A stretch of 14,647 nucleotides of DNA. Origin: Proteobacteria bacterium UBA6492. GTDB taxonomy: Bacteria > Pseudomonadota > Gammaproteobacteria > UBA6429 > Thiohalophilaceae. The stretch spans positions 1 through 14,647 of the forward strand of contig DJMK01000021.1 in the NCBI GenBank assembly GCA_002436485.1, written 5' to 3'. Below the pieces are notes generated by a model that was not told the DNA's origin, made no database searches, and worked only from the letters and a program-made list of their open reading frames with translations. This document shows positions 1 to 6,894 of the stretch, in pieces (positions within the stretch are counted from its first letter, which is position 1; every line of letters begins with the position of its first letter). Position numbers and translations under genes: made by a program.

Positions 1-201
1 AAAAAACTTACGAACACAATTTTAGACTTGTTATATCATGTATTAAGACACATTAATATTCATATATATTATCATATATTGAACCTATAACCAGCCCCAT
101 GTTGGCAGGCAATCATTACATGTTTATTCTTATTTATCAATAGGTTATAGTAAATACGCTGTTTCATCCGCCATTCAGTCTAATACGCTTATAATGAAAT
201 A
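1..201. other. AT-rich upstream region of the M48 protease gene
   Basis: No gene is visible here. The stretch is very AT-rich, with TATA-like runs around 58-80. An 8-bp inverted repeat, CTATAACC at 85-92 and GGTTATAG at 143-150, is separated by 50 nt. A TATAAT hexamer lies at 190-195, only 6 nt before the ATG at 202, with no well-spaced -35 box. No Shine-Dalgarno sequence precedes that ATG. The hexamer may be chance, or may mark a start site giving a very short or absent leader. Confidence 0.35.
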
Positions 202-1650
202 ATGAAGTCCTTTGTCACAACAATACTTATATATATTTTGACGTTTGTTCAGGCAACAGCCGTCTTTGCCAACAACCTGAATTTGCCTGATCTGGGTGAT
301 AGTGGTGCAGCCGGCGTGACTGCCGCCGAGGAACGCCGTACCGGTGAAGCTGTCATGCACAATTTACGCCGTGCCGGACTGATCGTGGATGATCCACTCC
401 TGACGGACTACCTGAACCAGCTCGGTTACAAGTTACTGGCCCAGTACGAAGGCGATACCGATCGCCAATTTACATTTTTCCTGGTCAATGACGATGATAT
501 CAACGCCTTTGCCCTACCCGGTGGTTTCATTGGCATCAATTACGGCCTGGTCATGGCTTCCGAGACCGAAAGCGAACTAGCCTCAGTGCTCGCGCATGAA
601 ATTGCACACGTTACCCAACGTCATTACGCGCGTGCCTATGATGTCAGCTCCCAATCCAGCTTGCCGATTCTGGCGGCCATGATCGCAGCCATCGTTCTGG
701 GTAGCCAGGGTGGTGGCGAACTCGGTGAGGCCGCATTGGCCACCATTGCGGCATCCAGTGCACAAAGCCAAATCAACTTTACCCGGCACAATGAAGAAGA
801 AGCCGACCGTATCGGTATTCAAATGCTCGCCAGTGCCGGTTTCAATGCCGAAAAAATGGCTGATTTTTTTGACAAGCTGGAGCAGCAATCGCGACTCTAC
901 GGGGTGAATATACCGGAATTCCTGCGTACACACCCTGTAAACAGTGCCCGTATCTCCGATGCCCGAAACCGCGCACGCCTGCTTCCCAAATCCAGACCTT
1001 TAGATTCTGACACTTATTTACTGATGCTTAATCGTGTCCTTGCGCTGGCCGCCAAGGACAAGACCAGTAGCGAAGCTGCTTTCAGAGAAAAATTATCCGA
1101 TGATAAAGCCACTAACCAGGCAGGTATTCGTTACGGTTATGTCCTTAGCCTGATTGAAAACAAAAAGTACTCCCACGCCAAGACAGAACTGGATAAATTG
1201 TTAAAGATTCATCCACATAAAATTGCCTACCTGCTGGCTGATGCAGAAATATCGCATAAATCCGGTAACAAAAAACGTGCCTACCAGATTTATCAAAATG
1301 CCCTCAAGCTTTACCCAGAAAATGCCGCGATCACCTATGACTATGCAGAGTTACTCCTGACTGATCAGCAGTACACCAGAGCCAGAACGTTACTCGAGTC
1401 GTTTATCAAGAAAACACCTGACAATCCTCGGTTTTATAAATTTCTGGCTAATTCCCGGGAAAAAACCGGTGATTCTGCCGGTTCGCATGAGGCGATGGCC
1501 GAGTACTACTATCAGATAGGACAAACATATCAGGCCATCGACCAAATCAACATCGCGTTAAAAGACAAGAAACTCGATTTTTATACAACTTCGCGCCTGG
1601 AAGCACGCCTTGCACACATCAAGGAAGAAGCCCCCCTTGAAGTTAACTGA
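202..1650 (+). CDS. Periplasmic M48 zinc metalloprotease with TPR tail (BepA-like)
   Basis: Secreted zinc endopeptidase of family M48, resembling E. coli BepA, which in that species degrades or helps assemble outer-membrane proteins such as LptD. Residues 1-23 form a signal peptide with likely cleavage after VFA. The zinc site is H132-E-I-A-H136, and the third ligand is probably E200 in the NEEEAD motif. H244 in the RTHP motif lies where BepA has its self-inhibitory switch histidine. Residues from about 300 to 465 are helical and TPR-like. The length of 482 aa is close to BepA (487). The start at 202 puts the signal peptide directly at the N-terminus, although no clear ribosome-binding site is seen. 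It is followed by a 200-nt gap before soxX and is probably monocistronic. Family assignment is firm; BepA-like substrates are inferred. Confidence 0.9.
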   Translation: MKSFVTTILIYILTFVQATAVFANNLNLPDLGDSGAAGVTAAEERRTGEAVMHNLRRAGLIVDDPLLTDYLNQLGYKLLAQYEGDTDRQFTFFLVNDDDINAFALPGGFIGINYGLVMASETESELASVLAHEIAHVTQRHYARAYDVSSQSSLPILAAMIAAIVLGSQGGGELGEAALATIAASSAQSQINFTRHNEEEADRIGIQMLASAGFNAEKMADFFDKLEQQSRLYGVNIPEFLRTHPVNSARISDARNRARLLPKSRPLDSDTYLLMLNRVLALAAKDKTSSEAAFREKLSDDKATNQAGIRYGYVLSLIENKKYSHAKTELDKLLKIHPHKIAYLLADAEISHKSGNKKRAYQIYQNALKLYPENAAITYDYAELLLTDQQYTRARTLLESFIKKTPDNPRFYKFLANSREKTGDSAGSHEAMAEYYYQIGQTYQAIDQINIALKDKKLDFYTTSRLEARLAHIKEEAPLEVN

Positions 1651-1756
1651 ATTAAATATTTCTAATTTAGATTTTGCTAATTAACTAATCTTTTCGGACG
1701 TACTTGCACCCGCTACTGGTTCATGTATGCTAACGCTGTTGTCGTAACTAGCTATT

Positions 1757-1806
1757 TTGTCTGGATACACACAAAACAAATAAAATTCGCAAATACTTAA
1801 TTAAGT
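1757..1806 (+). promoter_or_regulatory. Possible soxX promoter and 12-bp palindromic operator
   Basis: In the 202-nt gap before soxX, TTGTCT (1757-1762) and TAAAAT (1781-1786) are separated by 18 nt and could form a sigma-70-type promoter with a start near 1793. A perfect 12-bp palindrome, ACTTAATTAAGT, occupies 1795-1806, overlapping or just following that start and 46 nt before the soxX ATG. This is a natural place for a repressor. Sox operons are known in some bacteria to be controlled by ArsR-type SoxR repressors, but nothing here identifies the regulator. The rest of the gap shows no other clear structure. Confidence 0.35.
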
Positions 1807-1852
1807 GTTATTTAGTAAGTCAATTAACAAAACCTTTGACGAGGAGGAGATC

Positions 1853-2224
1853 ATGCGGAAACCCGCCAAACTGATCGCTGCTGCAAGTACTGTCGCAGTA
1901 CTGCTTGGTTCTATGACCATGCTGCCAGTGCAAATTGCATCAGCTGACGAAGATATGGTGAAAGCAGGCAAAAAGCTTGCTGAAGATCGCAAGAAAGGTA
2001 ACTGTACTGCGTGTCATGCATACGAAGGTGCAAACATGCCAGGCAATATTGGACCACCACTGGTTGCCATGAAAGCACGTTACCCTGACAAGCAAAAGTT
2101 GTACGAGCAAATCGCGGATCCAACTAAAGCTAATCCCAACACTCTGATGCCTCCATTTGGCAAGCATGAAATCCTTAGCGACAAGGATATCAAGCTGATC
2201 ACAGAGTGGGTTTACACACTATAA
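1853..2224 (+). CDS. soxX: SoxX, sulfur-oxidation c-type cytochrome subunit
   Basis: Monohaem cytochrome c subunit of SoxAX, the periplasmic enzyme that oxidatively couples thiosulfate to the SoxYZ carrier. The 123-aa product has a Sec signal peptide (residues 1-31, cleavage after ASA) and one haem site C51-T-A-C-H55. The family-typical stretch GNIGPPLVAMKARYP follows, and M99 in the LMPPFG motif is the likely distal haem ligand. The ATG at 1853 is preferred over an upstream in-frame GTG at 1805. It is preceded at 1841-1849 by a strong GAGGAGGAG Shine-Dalgarno sequence, and the signal peptide starts there. soxY follows after 21 nt, so soxXYZ is an operon. Its obligate partner soxA is not in the window. 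Identification is firm from the SoxX-specific motifs. Confidence 0.92.
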   Translation: MRKPAKLIAAASTVAVLLGSMTMLPVQIASADEDMVKAGKKLAEDRKKGNCTACHAYEGANMPGNIGPPLVAMKARYPDKQKLYEQIADPTKANPNTLMPPFGKHEILSDKDIKLITEWVYTL

Positions 2225-2245
2225 GAAAGAAGGGAGAGAAGAATC

Positions 2246-2710
2246 ATGCAACGTAGAACTTTTTTACAAGGTAGCCTGGCCGGTGGTGCGGTCGCGGTTG
2301 CCGTGGGCGCAGGCATACTGAGCCCACGTACAGTGTTGGCCGCGTGGCCACAAGCGGCCTTTGAAGCCAAGAGTGTTCAGGATGCCATGAGCAGCCTGTA
2401 TGGCAGTGCCGATTCCAACGCCAGTGGCGACATCAAGATCAAGGCGCCTGACATCGCGGAAAACGGTGCGGTTGTACCGATTACCGTGGATACCGGCATT
2501 GGTGGTATCGAGTCCATTGCTATCATCGCAGAGAAGAACGGTCAGCCACTGGCAGCCAGCTTCAACCTGGGCAAGTCAGCCAAAGGCTTCGTGTCGACCC
2601 GCATCAAGATGGGCAAGACCTCGGACGTGATTGCAGTCGTATCTGCCGGTGGCAAGCGCTACGCAGCACGTAAAAATGTGAAAGTCACCATCGGTGGCTG
2701 TGGCGGTTAA
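2246..2710 (+). CDS. soxY: SoxY, sulfur carrier subunit of SoxYZ
   Basis: SoxY carries sulfur intermediates covalently on a C-terminal cysteine during thiosulfate oxidation. The 154-aa product has a twin-arginine signal (QRRTFLQG at residues 2-9, then a hydrophobic stretch, cleavage near VLA-A around residue 32). The body is immunoglobulin-like beta, and the protein ends in the diagnostic swinging arm GGCGG, with carrier cysteine C152. The Tat signal implies export in folded form together with SoxZ, which has no signal of its own. The purine-rich AGGGAGAG at 2231-2238 is the ribosome-binding site. Spacing is 21 nt from soxX and 18 nt to soxZ, consistent with co-translation. All key residues are present, so the carrier should be functional. 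Confidence 0.95.
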   Translation: MQRRTFLQGSLAGGAVAVAVGAGILSPRTVLAAWPQAAFEAKSVQDAMSSLYGSADSNASGDIKIKAPDIAENGAVVPITVDTGIGGIESIAIIAEKNGQPLAASFNLGKSAKGFVSTRIKMGKTSDVIAVVSAGGKRYAARKNVKVTIGGCGG

Positions 2711-2728
2711 GGAAAGAGGAGAGTAACA

Positions 2729-3043
2729 ATGGCAAAATCAATTCGTATCCGCGCCAAAGCCAAGGGTGATGACACCACGGTGAAAGCGCTCATTACACAC
2801 CCAATGGAAACCGGGTTACGCAAGAACAAGAAGACCGGCGAGAAGATTCCGGCTCACTTCATTCAGGAAGTAACTTGCAAGCACAATGGCAATACAGCAG
2901 TGACCGCATTATGGGGTCCTGCGGTATCCAAGAACCCGTACCTGTCATTTCGCATTGGCGGTGCCAAGGCCGGTGACAGCATTGAGTTAAGCTGGGTAGA
3001 TAACCAGGGCAAGAAAGACTCTGCTACCACGACAGTTAAATAA
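2729..3043 (+). CDS. soxZ: SoxZ, partner subunit of the SoxYZ carrier
   Basis: SoxZ (104 aa) forms the heterodimer with SoxY that presents thiosulfate-derived sulfur to the Sox enzymes. It begins with the typical SIRIRAKAKGD strand and contains the THPMETGLRKNKKTG segment, both characteristic of SoxZ. As in other SoxZ proteins there is no signal peptide, so it is expected to be exported by riding on the Tat substrate SoxY. An AGAGGAGAG Shine-Dalgarno sequence at 2715-2723 precedes the ATG. It is the last gene of the soxXYZ unit. A small AT-rich hairpin (3042-3048 with 3052-3058) and then a strong terminator follow immediately. Confidence 0.95.
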   Translation: MAKSIRIRAKAKGDDTTVKALITHPMETGLRKNKKTGEKIPAHFIQEVTCKHNGNTAVTALWGPAVSKNPYLSFRIGGAKAGDSIELSWVDNQGKKDSATTTVK

Positions 3044-3070
3044 GATTTTTTAAATCTTATAAACGTTAGA

Positions 3071-3099
3071 AGGGCGAGTAACTACTCGCCCTTTTTTTA
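3071..3099 (+). terminator. Intrinsic terminator of soxXYZ
   Basis: The arms AGGGCGAGTA (3071-3080) and TACTCGCCCT (3083-3092) are perfectly complementary, which in practice gives a GC-rich stem with a loop of about 6 nt. A run of T residues from 3092 to 3098 follows. This is a classic rho-independent terminator placed 28 nt after the soxZ stop codon. It ends the sox unit and separates it from the esterase gene. Confidence 0.92.
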
Positions 3100-3162
3100 T
3101 TCAGAACAGATGCTTCGTACATTCTGTACTTGAATTTCTTTTTTTCGTATCTTTAGCTTGTT

Positions 3163-3828
3163 ATGAAAGACTTATTGGAAACGGTAACTGTTGGCCCGGA
3201 CGATGCTACCTATAGCGTAATTTGGTTACATGGCCTGGGTGCAGACGGTCATGATTTTGAACCTGTTGTCCCCGAACTGGATTTTACCAACAAGGATAAA
3301 ACGCGTTTCATTTTTCCGCATGCTCCGGTCCGGCCGGTCACTATCAATAACGGCTACGTAATGCGCGCCTGGTATGACCTTGTCGCCATTGACAAGGATG
3401 CCCCGGTCGATGAGAGTGGAATTCGTGAATCTGAATCACAGTTATGCGATTTGATTACGCAGGAAAACCAGCGAGGTGTGAGCAGCGCGAACATTGTGTT
3501 GGCAGGTTTTTCTCAGGGTGGCGCGATTGCATTACATACTGGTCTGCGTTATTCACAGTCACTGGCGGGCATTATGGCGCTATCCACCTACTTGCCTATG
3601 CCGGACAAGCTGGTAGTTGAAGCAAGTGAATCTAACCGTGATATTGCAATTTTTATGGCGCACGGGCTGCAAGATCCGGTTGTGCCCTTTGCATTGGCAG
3701 AAGATTCAAACGCATTCCTCGCGCGTAACCACTACAAGGTTGAATGGCACACCTACCCGATGGACCATAGCGTGTTGCCAGCGGAAATTGATGATATCAG
3801 TCGCTGGTTGAACCGGGTGCTTAGTTAG
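3163..3828 (+). CDS. Carboxylesterase/phospholipase of the EstB-type alpha/beta-hydrolase family
   Basis: A 221-aa cytoplasmic serine hydrolase of the carboxylesterase/lysophospholipase family, acting on ester bonds of short- to medium-chain substrates; the natural substrate is unknown. The N-terminal HGLGADGHDF motif forms the oxyanion-hole region. The nucleophile is S117 in GFSQGG, the acid is D171 in HGLQDPVVP, and the base is H202 in YPMDHSV. Many relatives have glycine where this protein has aspartate before the histidine. There is no signal peptide, and the length matches the family. The 63-nt leader after the sox terminator is T-rich, and no good Shine-Dalgarno sequence is visible before the ATG. 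The gene converges with the GlcG-like gene, and their 3' ends overlap by 8 bp. Family assignment is firm. Confidence 0.9.
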   Translation: MKDLLETVTVGPDDATYSVIWLHGLGADGHDFEPVVPELDFTNKDKTRFIFPHAPVRPVTINNGYVMRAWYDLVAIDKDAPVDESGIRESESQLCDLITQENQRGVSSANIVLAGFSQGGAIALHTGLRYSQSLAGIMALSTYLPMPDKLVVEASESNRDIAIFMAHGLQDPVVPFALAEDSNAFLARNHYKVEWHTYPMDHSVLPAEIDDISRWLNRVLS

Positions 3829-4300
3829 CGAATTCCAGCGCCTCAGTAATTACCGCCAGGCCATGTTTGGCACAGCTTTCGTCTGTGTTGGTATCTGCAC
3901 CTGCTACTGCAATCCCGCCATAAAAATGACCGGCAATGTTTATCGGTTGGGCTCCCTGTATCAGCAATATATCGGGCGCATGATTGAGGTCTGGCCTTTC
4001 TCTTTGTATTTGTGCACCTGTAGGTGATTGCAACGTTGCAGCTGTATAGGCCTTGCGCTGGCTTACTTTTATGGTATGCGGACCGGCAAGCGGATGACGA
4101 ACAAATGCAAGCAGATTCCCATCACGCCCAGTTACGGCGGCAGCAACTTTATAGCCTCGCTTGCTACATTCATCGATGGCAGATGATGCTGCCTTGTTAG
4201 CAATGTCATAGTTTAGCAATTGCGTAGCGATGGTCAGGGTGGGTTCTGCCTGAACTAAACCGGCAAAAATTAACAAGATACCTGTTATTGTTATGCGCAT
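3821..4300 (-). CDS. Secreted GlcG/HbpS-family (DUF336) protein
   Basis: A 159-aa protein of the GlcG/HbpS family (formerly DUF336). Some members bind haem or cobalamin-like cofactors; others are encoded beside glycolate or diol metabolism genes. Residues 1-18 are a signal peptide (cleavage after VQA), so the mature protein is periplasmic or secreted. Family features are the early helix with AIDECSKRGYKVAAAV, the RDGNLLAFVRHPLAGPHT strand-turn, the KAYTAATL helix and the GGIAVAGA strand near the C-terminus. On the minus strand a GGAGAG Shine-Dalgarno sequence lies 4 nt before the ATG. It stands alone, divergent from the phosphatase-like gene, and its last 8 bp overlap the esterase stop region. 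The specific ligand cannot be told from sequence; haem is a guess from HbpS homologues. Confidence 0.8.
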   Translation of the reverse strand: MRITITGILLIFAGLVQAEPTLTIATQLLNYDIANKAASSAIDECSKRGYKVAAAVTGRDGNLLAFVRHPLAGPHTIKVSQRKAYTAATLQSPTGAQIQRERPDLNHAPDILLIQGAQPINIAGHFYGGIAVAGADTNTDESCAKHGLAVITEALEFAN

Positions 4301-4498
4301 GGTGCTCTCCCTTTGTTGTTTTGTTTAATATTACAGTGCAAGGGATATGCCAGTCGTGATGTATGCCTGCCGGGGTTTGCGAGTGTGAACAACGAAAAAA
4401 ATCGTTTTGTGGCTGCAGATTGCAGAAAATACATTGCATATTGCGTTGTAAAGTGTGTTTGAATAATAGAGAAGCTTTTAACGGATTGACGAATAAAC
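4301..4498. promoter_or_regulatory. Divergent intergenic region
   Basis: This 198-nt region lies between the start of the GlcG-like gene (minus strand) and the phosphatase-like gene (plus strand), so it should hold promoters for both. A small dyad AACGA/TCGTT (4391-4395 and 4402-4406) surrounds an A run. ATTGCA or ATTGCG occurs at 4419, 4433 and 4440. Neither is strong enough to call a site. I could not pick a confident -35/-10 pair. Confidence 0.3.
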
Positions 4499-4966
4499 AT
4501 GAATGATTTCGAGGATATTCAGGACCTGGTACAAGTAACGCATCGCATAGCGACGGCCGGGCAGCCTACTAAAGAACAACTTGAATCGGCAGCGGACAGG
4601 GGCTACGAGGTAGTGATTAACCTCGGGTTACACGATGCTGATTATTCACTTGAGGATGAAGCTGCCTGGGTAGAACAGCTTGGAATGAAATACATTCATA
4701 TTCCGGTTAAATTCGACGCTCCCAGCATGGCGGACCTGACCCGGTTTTTGAATGCCATGAGCCTGCACCAGGATAGTAAATGCCTGGTACATTGTGCGAG
4801 AAATATGCGGGTTTCGGTATTCATCAGCCTGTACCAGATCATAGCTAACGAGATGACGCCGGAAGAGGGCTGGTTACATGTCAACAGTATCTGGGAGCCG
4901 GATGTGGTCTGGACACAGTTTTTCAATGATGCCATCAAGGCATTTACTAACGTGGTGCGTACTTGA
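4499..4966 (+). CDS. Protein tyrosine phosphatase-like protein (DUF442-related)
   Basis: A 155-aa cytoplasmic protein with a dual-specificity-phosphatase-like fold, related to the DUF442 or beta-lactamase-hydrolase-like phosphatase group. The ITAGQPTKEQLESAADRGYE segment near the N-terminus is typical of that group, which often reads TSGQP followed by a helix. The P-loop region is VHC99ARNMR104VS. The catalytic cysteine is present, but the arginine sits at C+5 (CX4R). The canonical CX5R position is V105, with R101 as another nearby arginine. The protein may therefore bind phosphate differently or be a low-activity form. It is 68 nt upstream of the DUF255 gene on the same strand and may be co-transcribed. 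The fold assignment is fairly sure; activity and substrate are unknown. Confidence 0.75.
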   Translation: MNDFEDIQDLVQVTHRIATAGQPTKEQLESAADRGYEVVINLGLHDADYSLEDEAAWVEQLGMKYIHIPVKFDAPSMADLTRFLNAMSLHQDSKCLVHCARNMRVSVFISLYQIIANEMTPEEGWLHVNSIWEPDVVWTQFFNDAIKAFTNVVRT

Positions 4967-5034
4967 TTATAACTGCATCTGAATTTTTCTCTGGCTGTAT
5001 TGTCTTATAGGCTGATTCAGCGAAAGAGACAGCC

Positions 5035-6891
5035 ATGAAACCCGTAAGCATTGTACTTATATTGTATTTGATTGCCGGCGAGGCCAGTGCTGAGCTTGCG
5101 ACTGGTAACGCGGAAAAAAATGCGCTTTACCAGCATGCCTCGCCCTATCTTGCCATGCATGGTCGTGACCCGGTGCGCTGGCAAGAATGGAATGCGAAGA
5201 CCGTTGCACTGGCAAAACAACAGGGCAAACTATTGTTCGTCTCCAGTGGCTATTTCTCCTGCCACTGGTGTCACGTGATGCAAAAGGAAAGTTATCAGAA
5301 CACGGCGATTGCCAAACTACTGAATGAGCATTTTATTCCGGTCAAGGTGGATCGTGAACTCAACTCGGCGCTGGATGCACGCTTGATTGATTTTGTTTCG
5401 AGGACACAGGGTATATCTGGCTGGCCATTAAACGCGTTTGTTACCCCCGATGGCTATCCATTGGTTGGCATGGTGTATGTTCCACCCGATAATTTCAAAA
5501 CCATCCTCGAAAAACTGTTAGCAGAGTGGAAAAATAATCCGACTGCGCTGCGCGATATGGCCAGGGCGGCCAGCGACGAACTGTCACCAGCAAAACTTTC
5601 TGATAGCCACCAGTTGCCTGCCGATTTTGCCTCGCAGGCAAGCAAGGTTTTTGTTGAAAAGCTGTTTAGTTACTCTGATGAATTGCAGGGAGGATTTGGC
5701 CAGGAGAACAAGTTTCCCTCAGTACCGCAGCTGGCCACCCTGCTTGAGATTTACAGTCGGCAGCCGGATAAAAGAATCAAAACGTTTCTTACCTTAACAC
5801 TGGATCAGATGGCCAGCCAGGGACTGCATGATCAGCTCGGTGGTGGTTTTTATCGTTATGTCGTGGATCCAGGCTGGCAGATACCTCATTTTGAAAAAAT
5901 GTTGTATGACAATGCACTGCTGACCATGTTGTATTTCGATGCGGGTGAAATTTTTCAACGACCTGACTACACGCAGGTTGCACTGGATACAGCGAACTTC
6001 ATGGTTACCATAATGTCAACCAACACTGGCGCACTGGCTGCCAGCCTGTCAGCCGTGGATGATAAAGGTGTTGAAGGTGGATACTACCTTTGGGACAGTC
6101 AACAATTGCAGGCGATACTCACGAAGGAAGAATTACGCGTGATTGAAAAGTTCTGGCAACTTGATGGTCCGCCAGACCTGGATCATGGTCAGCACCTTGT
6201 ACAGACCATGAGTATTGAAGAGCTGGCCGCTGCGCTGAAAAAACCGCAACCACAGCTTGAGAAAATACTGCAATCCGCCCGAAGCAAGATGTTGCAGGCA
6301 CGTAGTAAACGAATCTTACCTCGTGATGACAAGGCACTGGCAGCATGGAATGGACTGGCCCTGAGTGCGCTGGTGCGTGCTTTACGTAAAACAGAGGATG
6401 CAAAAATAAAAGATGCAGCAAATGCGCTGGCAGGCTTTATCGAAAATACCTTATGGAATGGAACGCAGCTACACGGTGCCTATGCCAGGGGTAAATCACT
6501 GGGGAAGGCCAACCTCGAAGACTATGCCTATACCACACAGGGTTTGTTTGACTGGTGGCAGTTCACCAGGGCAGACAGGACGAAACAGCGACTAGAGAAA
6601 ATGATAAACCAGGCATGGCAACGTTTTTATGGCAAACAGGGCTGGATATTGGCAGAAGACATGTTGTTACGCTATGGACAAGGAGAAGCGGTCATTGCGG
6701 ATGGTCCCATGCCATCGCCATCAGCGTTGCTTGTCCGGATCACCTGGCAATATGCTATGGCAACTGGTGATGAAAATCTGCGTAAGCAGGCATTGCGTGC
6801 GTTAAATCACAACCGCCAGGAAGTGCTGATTGATCCATTCTGGTTTGCAACGCAAATCAGAACAATCATCGAGGTGCAACAACCAGGTTAG
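5035..6891 (+). CDS. Secreted DUF255 thioredoxin-like protein (YyaL/SSP411 family)
   Basis: A 618-aa member of the DUF255 family (bacterial YyaL, mammalian SPATA20). It joins an N-terminal thioredoxin-like domain to a C-terminal alpha/alpha-toroid resembling six-hairpin glycosidases. The signature HASPYLAMHGRDPVRWQEW is followed by GYFSC76HWC79HVM, so the redox motif CHWC is intact. The toroid includes FPSVPQLATLL, DQLGGGFYRYVVDPGWQIPH and FEKMLYDNALL. Unlike the usual cytoplasmic homologues of about 680 aa, this protein begins with a signal peptide (residues 1-19, cleavage after ASA). The biochemical role of the family is unknown. It lies 68 nt after the phosphatase-like gene, and its stop is 3 nt from that of the convergent PilZ gene. 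Family assignment is firm; periplasmic location is inferred. Confidence 0.88.
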   Translation: MKPVSIVLILYLIAGEASAELATGNAEKNALYQHASPYLAMHGRDPVRWQEWNAKTVALAKQQGKLLFVSSGYFSCHWCHVMQKESYQNTAIAKLLNEHFIPVKVDRELNSALDARLIDFVSRTQGISGWPLNAFVTPDGYPLVGMVYVPPDNFKTILEKLLAEWKNNPTALRDMARAASDELSPAKLSDSHQLPADFASQASKVFVEKLFSYSDELQGGFGQENKFPSVPQLATLLEIYSRQPDKRIKTFLTLTLDQMASQGLHDQLGGGFYRYVVDPGWQIPHFEKMLYDNALLTMLYFDAGEIFQRPDYTQVALDTANFMVTIMSTNTGALAASLSAVDDKGVEGGYYLWDSQQLQAILTKEELRVIEKFWQLDGPPDLDHGQHLVQTMSIEELAAALKKPQPQLEKILQSARSKMLQARSKRILPRDDKALAAWNGLALSALVRALRKTEDAKIKDAANALAGFIENTLWNGTQLHGAYARGKSLGKANLEDYAYTTQGLFDWWQFTRADRTKQRLEKMINQAWQRFYGKQGWILAEDMLLRYGQGEAVIADGPMPSPSALLVRITWQYAMATGDENLRKQALRALNHNRQEVLIDPFWFATQIRTIIEVQQPG

Positions 6892-6894
6892 AGA

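Noticed and set aside
85..150. 8-bp inverted repeat CTATAACC/GGTTATAG with a 50-nt spacer as an operator or terminator of an upstream gene
   Set aside because: The arms are short and far apart, the region is AT-rich, and no T run or nearby stop codon supports a terminator.
583..933. A 116-codon open frame on the minus strand inside the M48 protease gene
   Set aside because: It is antisense to the zinc-site region of a well-supported gene and shows no protein-family features or ribosome-binding site.
1805..1852. Upstream GTG start for soxX
   Set aside because: It would add 16 residues before the signal peptide, and translate the Shine-Dalgarno sequence itself. The ATG at 1853 has a near-perfect ribosome-binding site.
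4419..4445. Three ATTGCA/ATTGCG repeats at 14- and 7-nt spacing
   Set aside because: They are short, inexact and in AT-rich intergenic DNA; chance is the simpler explanation.
6119..6421. A 100-codon minus-strand frame inside the DUF255 gene
   Set aside because: The plus-strand protein has continuous family motifs across this region; the opposite frame is an incidental shadow.
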